DNA of 52,533 bases from Maledivibacter halophilus (GTDB lineage Bacteria > Bacillota > Clostridia > Peptostreptococcales > Caminicellaceae), in NCBI RefSeq assembly GCF_900167445.1, contig NZ_FUZT01000025.1:1-52533 (forward strand), read 5' to 3'. Every line of letters begins with the position of its first letter. Position 1 is the stretch's first letter. Below are positions 41,893 through 51,349 of this stretch, one piece after another. Made by a program: the position numbers and the translations under genes. The notes below the pieces were generated by a model. It ran no database searches. It was not told the origin of the DNA and saw only the letters and a program-made list of their open reading frames with translations.

Positions 41893-41939
41893 ACTTATTT
41901 TGAAAAATATATATTATTTTGAAAAATCTGAAAATAAGT
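41893..41939. promoter_or_regulatory. Candidate upstream activator site
   Basis: ACTTATTTT (41893-41901) and AAAATAAGT (41931-41939) are exact inverted copies about 120-165 bp upstream of the sigma-54 promoter, a normal distance for enhancer binding. Confidence 0.4.
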
Positions 41940-42058
41940 GTAAAAGTTATGAACAGAAAAAATTAAATAATCCATTAAATCCTCCTCATTTATGATGATT
42001 ACATAAAATCTGTCTATATGAAGCTTTAAATAGCAGGTATTTCCACAGTTTATAAAGG

Positions 42059-42073
42059 TGGCACGAGTTTTGC
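42059..42073 (+). promoter_or_regulatory. Sigma-54 (-24/-12) promoter
   Basis: TGGCAC at 42059-42064, five bases and TTGC at 42070-42073: exact consensus spacing, 42 nt before the CoA-transferase start. Confidence 0.85.
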
Positions 42074-42114
42074 GAAACTATTATACAACTAAATCATGAA
42101 GGGAGGATTTTAAT

Positions 42115-43668
42115 ATGTCGGTAAAATTCACCACTGCCCAGGAAGCAGTAAAGCTAATCCGATCAGGTAGTACCTTAGCAACAGGAGGGTTTGTTGGTAA
42201 CGCTGTACCTGAAGAGCTGGAAATTGCACTGGAGAAAAGGTTTTTGGAAACAAATGAGCCCAAGAATTTAACTTTGGTATATGCAGCAGGACAAGGGGAT
42301 GGAAAGGATCGTGGGCTAAATCATTTAGGCCATGAAGGATTGTTAAAACGAGTTATTGGGGGCCATTGGGGTTTGGTTCCAAAAGTTCAAAAACTTGCCT
42401 TTCAAAATAAAATAGAAGCTTATAATTTTCCCCAAGGTTCCATTTCCCATCTATTTAGAGATATTGCAGCCAAAAAGCCAGGAACTATTACAAAGGTTGG
42501 TTTAAAGACCTTTGTTGATCCACGGGTTGAAGGAGGAAAGCTCAATGAAAAGACAACTGAGGATATGGTTCATTTAATTAAGGTTTTAGGAGAGGAATAT
42601 CTGCTTTATAGGGCTTTTCCTATTGATTTTGCTTTAATCAGAGGAACCTATGCTGATGAAAATGGAAACGTTACCATGGAAAAGGAAGCAGGGACTCTTG
42701 AGGTTTTATCAATTGCCCAAGCATGTAGGAATTCCGGTGGAAAGGTAATTGTACAGGTTGAAAGAATTGTCAAGTCAGGAAGCCTTGATCCAAGACTTGT
42801 AAAAATTCCGGGAATCTATGTAGATACTATTGTAGAGGTAAAGGATATGAAGAATCATATGCAAACCTTCGCTGAGGCCTATAATTCCAGCTATACTGGT
42901 GACATTAAGATTCCAATTGATTCTGTTAAGCCTATGGAGTTAAGCGAAAGAAAAATTGTTGCCAGAAGGGCTGCAATGGAACTAGTACCCCAGGCGGTGG
43001 TGAATTTGGGAATCGGTATGCCGGAAGGTGTGGCTGCAGTTGCAAACGAAGAAGGAATTGGTAAAGAAATGGTACTGACAGTAGAGCCGGGACCAATAGG
43101 TGGAATCCCTACCGGAGGTTTAAGCTTTGGTGCTGCAATCAATCCAGAAGCAATTATTGATCAGCCATATCAATTTGATTTTTATGATGGTGGAGGCTTA
43201 GACGTTGCATTTTTAGGATTAGCCCAATGCGATAAAATTGGAAACATTAATGTAAGTAAATTTGGCCCCAAAATAGCTGGAGCTGGTGGATTTATTAATA
43301 TTACTCAAAATGCTAAAAAGGTTGTGTTTTGCGGGACATTTACAGCAGGTGGACTGAAAATTACAGTTGAAGAAGGTAAATTAAAGATTTTACAAGAGGG
43401 TAAGGTTAAGAAATTCCTCAAGGAGGTTGAACAAATCACCTTCAGTGGAGAGTATGCAACGGATGAAAACCAAACAGTGGTTTATATCACTGAAAGAGCT
43501 GTATTTATCCTAGGAAATGAAGGTATTGTGTTGACTGAAATTGCTCCGGGCGTGGATTTGCAAAAGGATATACTTAATCAAATGAACTTTAAGCCAATGA
43601 TCAGTCCTAAGCTTAAAGAAATGGATAATAGAATTTTTAAATTGGAAAAGATGGGATTAATAATCTAA
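42115..43668 (+). CDS. Family I acyl-CoA/acetate CoA-transferase (fused alpha-beta)
   Basis: A 517-residue CoA-transferase containing both subunit folds. The N-terminal glycine loop TGGFVGNAVPEELE is present, and the catalytic Glu is E324 in LTVEPGPIGG. The YdiF/propionate CoA-transferase type moves CoA between short-chain acids and their thioesters. With the permease behind it and sigma-54 control, it probably activates an imported short-chain (hydroxy/keto) acid for fermentation. ATG has GGGAGGATTTT upstream. The exact acid is not readable from sequence. Confidence 0.92.
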   Translation: MSVKFTTAQEAVKLIRSGSTLATGGFVGNAVPEELEIALEKRFLETNEPKNLTLVYAAGQGDGKDRGLNHLGHEGLLKRVIGGHWGLVPKVQKLAFQNKIEAYNFPQGSISHLFRDIAAKKPGTITKVGLKTFVDPRVEGGKLNEKTTEDMVHLIKVLGEEYLLYRAFPIDFALIRGTYADENGNVTMEKEAGTLEVLSIAQACRNSGGKVIVQVERIVKSGSLDPRLVKIPGIYVDTIVEVKDMKNHMQTFAEAYNSSYTGDIKIPIDSVKPMELSERKIVARRAAMELVPQAVVNLGIGMPEGVAAVANEEGIGKEMVLTVEPGPIGGIPTGGLSFGAAINPEAIIDQPYQFDFYDGGGLDVAFLGLAQCDKIGNINVSKFGPKIAGAGGFINITQNAKKVVFCGTFTAGGLKITVEEGKLKILQEGKVKKFLKEVEQITFSGEYATDENQTVVYITERAVFILGNEGIVLTEIAPGVDLQKDILNQMNFKPMISPKLKEMDNRIFKLEKMGLII

Positions 43669-43693
43669 TAATTGAAAAAAAGGAGGGAAAACA

Positions 43694-44977
43694 ATGTTAG
43701 GAATAATAATTGGTTTGGCCTTATTAATGTTTTTAGCCTACAAAGGGATGTCGATTATATGGGTGGCACCAATTTGTGCTATGGTGGTTGCCCTTACAGG
43801 TGGATTAGAACTATTACCAGCTTATACACAGTCATATATGACGGGGTTTGTAGGTTTTGCTAAATCATGGTTTCCTGTATTTATGCTGGGAGCAATTTTC
43901 GGTAAGGTTATGGACGAATCTGGAGCAGCTCAATCAGTTGCCCATTGGATTATTTCAGTAATTGGAAAGAAAAGGGCTATCTTAGCAGTTGTAGTGGCTT
44001 GTGCCGCATTAACCTATGGTGGAATTTCACTATTCGTCGTTGTGTTTGCAATCTATCCTTTGGCAATTGCATTATTTAGAGAAGCAAATATTACTAGAAA
44101 GTTAATTCCCGGTTCTATCGCTTTGGGAGCCTTCGCCTTTACAATGACAGCAGTACCAGGAACACCTCAGATTCAGAATTTAATTCCTATGGATTACTAT
44201 GGAACAACACCTATGGCTGCACCAATTATGGGTACAGTGGCGGCGTTAATTATGTTTAGTGTAGGTATGTTTTGGCTGACATATAGAGAAAAGAAATTAA
44301 GTGCAGCTGGTGAAGTCTTTGTTGAACCGAATAAAAAAGTAGAGATTACTGATTCTAGTCAATTGCCTAATCCCTTTATTTCAGCCTTGCCATTGATTAC
44401 AGTGGTTGTTCTGTTAAATGCATTTAAATTTAATATCGTTACTTCTCTATTGGCAGGCATTGTTTTAGGATTAGTACTTAATTATAAACGAATTCCTTCT
44501 ATGGTTTCCACAATCAATGATGGAGCATCGGGTTCAGTTTTAGCTATTATTAATACAAGTGCTGCTGTAGGCTTTGGTACGGTAGTAAGAGCAGCACCTG
44601 GTTTTGAAACCTTAACAAATGTGATGCTTGGTATTAAAGGAAATCCACTTATTTCAGAGGCTGTGGCTGTAAATGTATTAGCAGGGGCAACGGGTTCTGC
44701 ATCTGGAGGAATGGGAATTGCACTTGAGGCTCTAGGTGAGAAATATGTAGAATTGGCAGCAAGTACAGGAGTTTCTCTAGAAGCTTTTCATAGGATTGCA
44801 TCTTTAGCCAGTGGAGGCTTGGACACATTACCCCATAATGGAGCTGTATTGACGCTTTTGGCTGTTACTGCAATGACCCATAAGGATTCCTATTTTGATA
44901 TATTTATTACCTGTACTGCAACCCCTGTATTATCAGTTGCTATAGCAATAATTTTAGCAAGTATAGGCCTTATATAA
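43694..44977 (+). CDS. GntP-family permease
   Basis: A 427-residue proton-coupled carrier with about 12 membrane helices. YGGISLFVVVFAIYPLAIALFREANI and GSASGGMGIALEALGEKYVELA are signature stretches of the GntP/YgaH group, which moves gluconate, 3-hydroxybutyrate and related acids. Starting 25 nt after the CoA-transferase and with AAAGGAGG, it is the second gene of the sigma-54 operon. A short organic acid that is then coupled to CoA is the most likely cargo. A hairpin at 45056-45092 probably ends the transcript. Confidence 0.9.
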   Translation: MLGIIIGLALLMFLAYKGMSIIWVAPICAMVVALTGGLELLPAYTQSYMTGFVGFAKSWFPVFMLGAIFGKVMDESGAAQSVAHWIISVIGKKRAILAVVVACAALTYGGISLFVVVFAIYPLAIALFREANITRKLIPGSIALGAFAFTMTAVPGTPQIQNLIPMDYYGTTPMAAPIMGTVAALIMFSVGMFWLTYREKKLSAAGEVFVEPNKKVEITDSSQLPNPFISALPLITVVVLLNAFKFNIVTSLLAGIVLGLVLNYKRIPSMVSTINDGASGSVLAIINTSAAVGFGTVVRAAPGFETLTNVMLGIKGNPLISEAVAVNVLAGATGSASGGMGIALEALGEKYVELAASTGVSLEAFHRIASLASGGLDTLPHNGAVLTLLAVTAMTHKDSYFDIFITCTATPVLSVAIAIILASIGLI

Positions 44978-45055
44978 TATAATTTAACATTATAATAGTA
45001 GAGAAGTTAGCGGAAATTTATTTAAATTATTATCAGAATAGATTTAAATATACAA

Positions 45056-45092
45056 TAGGCACTTATAAAATTAAAAATTTTATAAGTGCCTA
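45056..45092. terminator. Hairpin after the GntP permease gene
   Basis: A 17-bp stem with loop AAA (45056-45072 with 45076-45092). No immediate T-run on the plus strand, but T-rich sequence follows. Confidence 0.6.
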
Positions 45093-45151
45093 TTATTGCA
45101 ATTTTTTAATATACAAATATACAGCTGAATTTAATAATATTTACAGTAAAG

Positions 45152-45652
45152 TTATTTATTTAAACAGCATTTTTTGTATTTTTTTCCACTACCACATGGA
45201 CATGGTTCATTTCTTCCAATTTTTTTATCATTTACAACGATACGGGATCTGTTATAATCTTTTCTTATTTCTTTTCTTCTTTCCTTGGTAAGTATGTCAT
45301 CCCATTGAGGTAGATTATAAAGCCAATCTGCTTTGGCTGCGAGCATGTTGTAATAGAGCTTTTCAAAGTCTACAGAAAGAGACAGATTACTTTCTTCTGT
45401 TAAGTTGTCAAGGTCTATTTCTTCTACAAGGCTTGTATTAATTCCATCTAGAAAGCCAACAAAGGTTACGGTATCCATTTCAAATTTTTCTGAAAGCTCA
45501 GCTAGAGCCCCCTCTATTTTTTCATTTTTGTTTTCTAATATATATTCATAATTTTTTTGCTCCTTGGGAAGATATTCACCCCAAAATTTATTGTATTCTT
45601 CTTGTGAGCGTTCAATATAAGCCTGATCTTTCCATTGTTTAAATAAAGACAT
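45152..45652 (-). CDS. SEC-C motif protein
   Basis: A 166-residue protein. The body (about residues 1-140) is acidic and helical, starting LFKQWKDQAYIERSQEEYNKFW, and the C-terminus is the zinc-binding SEC-C motif, GRNEPCPCGSGKKYKKCC. SEC-C tails are found on SecA and many stand-alone proteins and contact SecB-like or ribosome partners; this stand-alone family of clostridia has no defined function. ATG at 45652 has AAAGGA 9 nt upstream; TTG seven codons earlier overlaps it. Confidence 0.8.
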   Translation of the reverse strand: MSLFKQWKDQAYIERSQEEYNKFWGEYLPKEQKNYEYILENKNEKIEGALAELSEKFEMDTVTFVGFLDGINTSLVEEIDLDNLTEESNLSLSVDFEKLYYNMLAAKADWLYNLPQWDDILTKERRKEIRKDYNRSRIVVNDKKIGRNEPCPCGSGKKYKKCCLNK

Positions 45653-45786
45653 TAAACTACATCCTTTCTTCAATTTTCATTTGTGAATATTTAAAGCAAA
45701 ATTAATTCTTAAGTATTATATCATATATTAGAAAAAAATAGGATATGTAAATTTAATTTAAGAGATTTGGATTTTTGTTTAAAATA

Positions 45787-45963
45787 TTATCGTGAAGAAT
45801 CTTCAGATGGCTTATATTTTAAGTTGATATTTTTAGAAAATTTTTTATTGTATTTATCGATAAAATGATTTGTTAATAATAAAATGTCATCTTTACGTTC
45901 TTTTAAAGGGGGAATATTAAAAGATATTACATTTAAGCGATAGTATAGATCTTCCCGGAAAGC
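45787..45963 (-). pseudogene. Remnant of a sigma-54-dependent activator
   Basis: The minus strand encodes KAFREDLYYRLNVISFNIPP then LKERKDDILLLTNHFIDKYN before a stop after KPSEDSSR. It is about 58 codons and matches the AAA+ sensor region of sigma-54 activators, such as the one at 40346 (FREDLYYRLNVISINIPPLRDRRED). The Walker A, GAFTGA and HTH parts are missing. It starts at the foot of a perfect inverted repeat (45958-45998), which marks the break. No start codon or ribosome site. Confidence 0.75.
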
Positions 45964-45998
45964 TTTCTTTTTTTAAGTATAAAAAAAGAAAGCTTTCA
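45958..45998. repeat. Perfect inverted repeat at the pseudogene break
   Basis: GAAAGCTTTCTTTTTTT and AAAAAAAGAAAGCTTTC, 17 bp each, flank a 7-nt loop. The inner arm is part of the dead regulator; the outer arm may be a duplicated inverted copy. It could also act as terminator for the gene at 46004. Confidence 0.55.
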
Positions 45999-46003
45999 AA
46001 AAA

Positions 46004-46315
46004 CTAACTTGATTTTTTTCTTATGTAATTTATATAACAAAGGTACATTTCATCGGCAGTTTTTAACTTTTCAAGTAAATCATTCAATACATTTATAGCT
46101 TCATTAAGATCGTATTCTAAACGTCCTTTTTCAGCACTATTATTTTGCATGAGTATTGATTTTTTAATAGAACATATATTTTTACGGGCTGTGGAAACTT
46201 GTTTAGAAAACCTACTTAAATTTCCACGAAGATAATCATCGGCTCCATCAGTTCCCAGCTTTTTAATCAAATTTTTTATAGTATAATAATGTTTTAAATA
46301 TACTGACCTTTTCAT
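46004..46315 (-). CDS. Small helical protein, unknown function
   Basis: A 103-residue protein, basic and predominantly helical (KRSVYLKHYYTIKNLIKKLG, then EYDLNEAINVLNDLLEKLKT). No signal peptide, membrane segment or known domain is seen. ATG has a good AGGAG site 8 nt upstream, so it is probably translated. It lies between a dead sigma-54 regulator and a promoter-rich AT region and has no obvious partner. Function not recognised. Confidence 0.55.
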   Translation of the reverse strand: MKRSVYLKHYYTIKNLIKKLGTDGADDYLRGNLSRFSKQVSTARKNICSIKKSILMQNNSAEKGRLEYDLNEAINVLNDLLEKLKTADEMYLCYINYIRKKSS

Positions 46316-46595
46316 TTTAACACTCCTGACAATATAGTGTATATATTATTATTATATTATACTATATATTGATTAATTTAACTATATGATAAATAGCAAT
46401 AAATGAGAAAAATGTATAATTATCTCGAAAGAATTCCTTTTTATTACAAAACTAGTCAAAGGAATCTATCTCACTTTATATAATACAGTATATAAAACCG
46501 AATTATTTATATGAAATTCAAAACTTTGATAGAAACTTTTAAGCTTTTTATGAATAATTCGATTTATAGCATATTATACTTGGGAGGAGAAAATA

Positions 46596-46877
46596 ATGAA
46601 TTTATCTTTTGCAGAAAAAGAAATTATATTTGATTCATATGATGAGCTTTATAAATATGAAATTGGTAATGGAAGAGTTAACTATAAGTATAGTGATAGG
46701 GTGGTTATTAGGGAACTGAATCCAAATACCGGTAATGGATATATTTGTGGTAGATTTTTAGAAGAGAATGAATATAATATAAACTCAAGGGGTTGGATAA
46801 AGATTAAAAACTTCAATGAAAAACAAATCAAAAATTTACTTGAAGAAGCTATGATATCCTTTTTATTATATTTATAA
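46596..46877 (+). CDS. Small unknown protein
   Basis: A 93-residue protein with many Asn, Tyr and Glu residues (FAEKEIIFDSYDELYKYEIG; SDRVVIRELNPNTGNGYICG) and a short hydrophobic C-terminus. A strong GGGAGGAG precedes ATG by about 7 nt. No family is recognised; alternation of beta-prone segments suggests a small beta-rich domain. It has no neighbouring partner within 500 bp. Confidence 0.55.
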   Translation: MNLSFAEKEIIFDSYDELYKYEIGNGRVNYKYSDRVVIRELNPNTGNGYICGRFLEENEYNINSRGWIKIKNFNEKQIKNLLEEAMISFLLYL

Positions 46878-46980
46878 TTTACTAAGTATGAAAGAGACAA
46901 TTGATTATATGTGGAATTTTAAGGGGAAAACTGGTTCATAAAAATCACTCAAATGAAATATTAAAACTCACTGAATTGTA

Positions 46981-47023
46981 TTTAAAATAAATTATTTGAT
47001 TTATTAGCACAACAGGCTAAGTT
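46981..47023. repeat. Short dispersed repeat family 2, right half
   Basis: TTTAAAATAAATTATTTGAT and then TTATTAGCACAACAGGCTAAGTT align with the right half of the unit at 38025-38092. The remainder of 46878-47374 is AT-rich with the family 3 repeat below and no gene. Confidence 0.45.
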
Positions 47024-47187
47024 TACATATTAGTATATAAAAGACTTCCTTTGGAAATTATAATTATAATATAAAGATTCAGGTAAAGACTTTAATACCG
47101 AGTATTTTTATATTTGTTTTACTAGGAATTTTTTATACTTGAGGAAATTGAATAACTCTAATTTAGCAAAATTGAATAATATATATG

Positions 47188-47278
47188 GTATAGCTTTCGA
47201 GATTTCAAAACTATATGTAGTAGATAGTTTTTGCAGAAGGTAATTATGTAATTTACTCACTTAAATTATTATATAAAA
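47188..47278. repeat. Dispersed repeat family 3, copy A
   Basis: GGTATAGCTTTCGAGATTTC, AAAACTATATGTAGTAGATAG and AGAAGGTAATTATGTAATTTA recur in the same order at 51405-51500 and, in part, at 51765-51804. Confidence 0.5.
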
Positions 47279-47374
47279 TACTAAAAAAATTTACTATGCT
47301 AATTTCTATGGTGAGAGTTTTAATAATTTCTAATACAACAGGATAAAGGATTTAGAAGCTGAAGGGAGATTCGA

Positions 47375-50023
47375 ATGGGATATCACAATAAATCTGTAGA
47401 AGAAACTTTATTAGATTTTAATACAGACCCTTTAAAAGGTCTTGATATAGAGGAAGTGAAAAATCGACGTAATAAATATGGGGAAAATAGTCTCGAAGAA
47501 AAAGAAAGTAAAACAGTTCTTAATATGATTATAGATCAGTTTAAAGATATTCTAATTATCATATTAATTATAGCCGCAATTATTTCCATTGCCTTAGGTG
47601 AGATTATTGATGGAGCATTTATCATTATAATAGTTATTTTAAACGCAGTTTTAGGTGTTATACAAGAAAATAAGGCCAGCAATGCTTTGAAAGCTTTACA
47701 GGAAATGTCTGCTCCCGCTTCTAAAGTGTTGAGGGATGGGAAATTGCAAAAAATAGCATCTTCTCAGCTTGTTCCAGGGGATATAGTTGTATTAGAAGCA
47801 GGAGACTATGTGCCAGCAGATATTAGATTAATTGAAAGTGTAAATTTGAAAATTGAAGAGGCGGCTCTAACAGGGGAATCGGTATCGGTTGAAAAACAAT
47901 GGGATGTAATAGTTGATGAAGACCTAGCCCTTGGGGATCGTGGAAATATGGCATTTATGAGTACCATTGTAACCTATGGCCGTGGTAAGGGAATAGTGAC
48001 AGAAACAGGTATGAAAACGGAAATTGGAAACATTGCAACCATGTTAAATGAAGTAAAAGCTGAACCTACTCCACTTCAAAAAAAACTTGCTCAATTTGGT
48101 AAGATATTGGGGATTATATGCTTAACTGTTTGTGTAATCATCTTTATAATGGGAATACTTAGAAACGAAGATTTACTTGAGATCTTCATGACAGCAGTTA
48201 GCCTGGCAGTTGCTGCAATTCCAGAAGGGCTGCCGGCAGTTGTTACAGTTGTATTGGCCTTGGGAATGCAACGAATGGTTAAAAAAAATGCAATAGTTAA
48301 AAAACTTGAGGCAGTGGAAACCTTAGGAAGCACAACAGTTATATGTACCGATAAAACAGGAACACTTACTCAAAACAAAATGGTTGTTACAAAGGTATTT
48401 GATGGAAGTAATATTTGGGATGTAAGCGGTGCAGGTTATTCTACTATTGGACAATTAATCTGTGAAAAAGGAGAATGCACATCAGATACTCTTGAAAGAA
48501 TTATGCAAGTATCCGTTTTATGTAACGATGCAAAGCTTATTAAGGAGAAAGAAGAAATTATTGGAGATCCCACTGAAGGGGCCCTGGTTGTTCTAGGTGC
48601 AAAGGGTGGATATCCTCAGGATGAACTTAATAAAAATTATCCCAGGATAGATGAATATCCCTTTGATTCAGAAAGAAAATTAATGTCCACAATACATAAA
48701 AGAAAAACTGATTATATTATGTACACCAAGGGTGCACCGGATGTTATATTAAGTAAATGCAGTAAAATTAGTGTTAATGGTGAAATAAAGCCATTAACCA
48801 ATGAATATATAGAAAAAATTAATAAAGCAAATAATAAATTTGCAAATAAAGCTTTAAGGGTTTTAGGCTTTGCAAACAAAATAGTATCCGAAGGGACAGA
48901 CATTAAACAAGAAGAAAATGATCTTGTATTCTTAGGCTTGACAGGAATGATAGACCCTCCAAGGGAGGAAGCAAAAGAAGCAGTAAAGCTTTGCAAAAGA
49001 GCAGGCATCCGTGTTGTTATGATAACCGGTGACCATAAGATAACAGCAAGTGCTATTGCAAGGGATATTGGTATTATAGATGATCAACTGGAAGCAATGA
49101 GTGGGTCAGAAATTGATAATTATAGTGAAGAAGAATTTAAGGAAAAAGTTAAGAATATAAATGTTTTTGCAAGGGTGTCACCGGAGCATAAAGTGAAAAT
49201 TGTTAGAGCTATTAGATCAAATGGGGATATAGCAGCTATGACAGGTGATGGAGTTAATGATGCCCCGGCTTTAAAACAGGCAGATATTGGTATAGCTATG
49301 GGTATTACAGGTACTGATGTTGCCAAGGAAGCTGCTGATATGGTACTGACGGATGACAATTTTGCCAGTATTGTAGATGCAGTTGAAGAGGGGAGAGTAA
49401 TCTTCAATAATATTCGAAAATTTGTAGGATTTTTATTATCCTGTAATTTTGGGGAATTACTTTTAATTTTCTTATCAATGCTATTGGGTTGGGGCTCGCC
49501 TTTGGTTCCTGTCCAAATACTTTGGATCAATTTGATAACGGATTCTTTTCCAGCCTTTGCATTAGGAATAGAAGCCAAGGAAAAAGGTGTTATGGATCAA
49601 AAACCACGTCCTCCAGATGAACCAATAGCTGATAAAAAAATGATTGTTAGTATTGCATTCCAATCGGCTGCACTGGCAGCAGCTGGGTTAATCTCTTTTT
49701 GGGTTGGAAGTCGGTCTGGCGATAGATTAACAGGGCAAACCTATTGTTTTATAACTGTAATTATTGGAGAATTATTAAGGGCATATTCAGCACGATCTGA
49801 GACAAGCTTTTTGTTTAAAGTTAAAGTTTTTAGTAATAAATACTTAAACTACTCAATACTATTGGCAGGAATTTTGCTGTTTACAGTAGTATATGTGCCA
49901 TTTTTACAGCCAATTTTTAAAACAACTACTGTATCAATGACAGGTTTAGGTTTAACTATGGCTTTTGGCCTTTTACCTTTATTTGCCGGTGAAATTTCTA
50001 AAACCTTTAAAAATAGATATTAA
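47375..50023 (+). CDS. P-type calcium-transporting ATPase (PacL/SERCA-like)
   Basis: An 882-residue P2A-type ATPase. The phosphorylated Asp is D326 in CTDKTGTLTQ, with ion-binding PEGLPAVV (about residues 283-291), TGES of the A domain, and TGDGVNDAPALKQADIG of the hinge. Ten membrane helices are present, with an N-terminal cation-ATPase domain. It pumps Ca2+ (or Mn2+) out of the cytosol at the cost of ATP. ATG follows GAAGGGAG. It forms its own unit; a symmetrical hairpin ends it. Confidence 0.93.
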   Translation: MGYHNKSVEETLLDFNTDPLKGLDIEEVKNRRNKYGENSLEEKESKTVLNMIIDQFKDILIIILIIAAIISIALGEIIDGAFIIIIVILNAVLGVIQENKASNALKALQEMSAPASKVLRDGKLQKIASSQLVPGDIVVLEAGDYVPADIRLIESVNLKIEEAALTGESVSVEKQWDVIVDEDLALGDRGNMAFMSTIVTYGRGKGIVTETGMKTEIGNIATMLNEVKAEPTPLQKKLAQFGKILGIICLTVCVIIFIMGILRNEDLLEIFMTAVSLAVAAIPEGLPAVVTVVLALGMQRMVKKNAIVKKLEAVETLGSTTVICTDKTGTLTQNKMVVTKVFDGSNIWDVSGAGYSTIGQLICEKGECTSDTLERIMQVSVLCNDAKLIKEKEEIIGDPTEGALVVLGAKGGYPQDELNKNYPRIDEYPFDSERKLMSTIHKRKTDYIMYTKGAPDVILSKCSKISVNGEIKPLTNEYIEKINKANNKFANKALRVLGFANKIVSEGTDIKQEENDLVFLGLTGMIDPPREEAKEAVKLCKRAGIRVVMITGDHKITASAIARDIGIIDDQLEAMSGSEIDNYSEEEFKEKVKNINVFARVSPEHKVKIVRAIRSNGDIAAMTGDGVNDAPALKQADIGIAMGITGTDVAKEAADMVLTDDNFASIVDAVEEGRVIFNNIRKFVGFLLSCNFGELLLIFLSMLLGWGSPLVPVQILWINLITDSFPAFALGIEAKEKGVMDQKPRPPDEPIADKKMIVSIAFQSAALAAAGLISFWVGSRSGDRLTGQTYCFITVIIGELLRAYSARSETSFLFKVKVFSNKYLNYSILLAGILLFTVVYVPFLQPIFKTTTVSMTGLGLTMAFGLLPLFAGEISKTFKNRY

Positions 50024-50032
50024 TAAAGAAAG

Positions 50033-50061
50033 AAGCAGATTTAAATGATTTTAAATCTGCT
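50033..50061. terminator. Bidirectional terminator between the Ca-ATPase and guaD
   Basis: AAGCAGATTTAAA and TTTAAATCTGCTT, 13 bp each with a 3-nt loop, between convergent stop codons. It overlaps the guaD stop. Confidence 0.7.
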
Positions 50062-51316
50062 TAATTTCTTTACCTTCTACATAACGTGCAATAATATTTC
50101 TATCATCTCCTAAGTATAAGAATCTTTCCAGTCTATCTTCTAGAGAATATCTGTCTGCAATTAATTTATCATCTTCAATGACCAATGCATCGAATAAATA
50201 ACCTTCTTCAAAGCTTCCGGTTTTTCCGAAAAAGTTCCCGCCACCTTTAGTTCCTAAATAAAACACTTCTGGAATAGTAAGTGGTTTATATTCTGGATTA
50301 TTTATACTTAATAATTTAGATAATTGAATTGCCCGAACCATTGCTTCGTTTAGAGCAATTTTATGACCACCTGCTATATCACTGCCTAATCCAATGGGAA
50401 TTCCCATATTTAAATACTTTCTCAAAGGCATTATCCCACTTCGTACATTTATATTTGAATCAGGACAATGAACTAATATTACATTTTTACCTTTAATTAT
50501 ATTAAGTTCTTCGTCACTTAGATGAATTCCATGGGCCATAGCAGTTTTTGTATGTCCAAACAGATAATATTTATCATAAACATCTAAATAGTATTTTGAA
50601 TCGGGGAAAAGCTCCTTAACCCAGTTAATTTCATTTATATTTTCACTTAAATGGGACTGAACTGGGAGGCTGTATTCTTTAGTTAATTCACCTAGTTTCT
50701 CTAGCAGCTCATCTGTACTTGTTGGTGCAAATCTAGGAGTTATTATAGGCTTAACTAATTTTTCATTTTTATATTTTTTTATAAGATATTCTGTTCCTTT
50801 TATAGACTCTTCAGTGCTTTCAATAATAAAGTTGGGGGCGTTTCTATCCATATTTACTTTACCAATATAGGCACCAATCCCCTTCTTTTTTAATATTTCA
50901 AAAAGTATTTCGGTACCCTTTGTAGAAGAAGATGCAAATATACATGCCCTAAGGGTACCACTATCTACTAATTTATCTGCAAATTTAGTATAAACTTCTT
51001 TAGCAAATTCTTCATTTTGAAATTCCTTTTCCAAATCAAAGGTATAATCATTTAACCATTCAAGTAATTGTTTAGTCATACCCATGCCACACTGCAAAAA
51101 CTGAGATGCATGAAGATGTAAATCAACAAAACTAGGAATAATTAATTTGTTTCCATAGTTTCTAATTTTACAATTACTATATTCTTTAGGTAATTCTTTA
51201 TAAATTCCTTTTACTTTACCATCAATAGATACAATAAAGGCATTATTATAGATTTCAAATTTATCAGTGTTTTTTGTGAATATAATATTTCCTTTTAAGA
51301 CTAAAGTTTCATTCAT
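50051..51316 (-). CDS. guaD: Guanine deaminase (amidohydrolase family)
   Basis: A 421-residue amidohydrolase that turns guanine into xanthine and ammonia. The metal ligands H67 and H69 are in VDLHLHASQF; GMGMTKQLLEWLNDYTF is the GuaD-specific guanine loop. The later HLSEN, AHGIHLSDEE and GLGSDIAGGH supply the remaining ligands. ATG follows AGGAGGATC. It is a single gene. A palindrome (51350-51366) overlaps its likely promoter; no purine riboswitch was seen. Family assignment is strong. Confidence 0.92.
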   Translation of the reverse strand: MNETLVLKGNIIFTKNTDKFEIYNNAFIVSIDGKVKGIYKELPKEYSNCKIRNYGNKLIIPSFVDLHLHASQFLQCGMGMTKQLLEWLNDYTFDLEKEFQNEEFAKEVYTKFADKLVDSGTLRACIFASSSTKGTEILFEILKKKGIGAYIGKVNMDRNAPNFIIESTEESIKGTEYLIKKYKNEKLVKPIITPRFAPTSTDELLEKLGELTKEYSLPVQSHLSENINEINWVKELFPDSKYYLDVYDKYYLFGHTKTAMAHGIHLSDEELNIIKGKNVILVHCPDSNINVRSGIMPLRKYLNMGIPIGLGSDIAGGHKIALNEAMVRAIQLSKLLSINNPEYKPLTIPEVFYLGTKGGGNFFGKTGSFEEGYLFDALVIEDDKLIADRYSLEDRLERFLYLGDDRNIIARYVEGKEIKQI

Positions 51317-51349
51317 ATTGATCCTCCTAGTATATATATTAAAATATAA

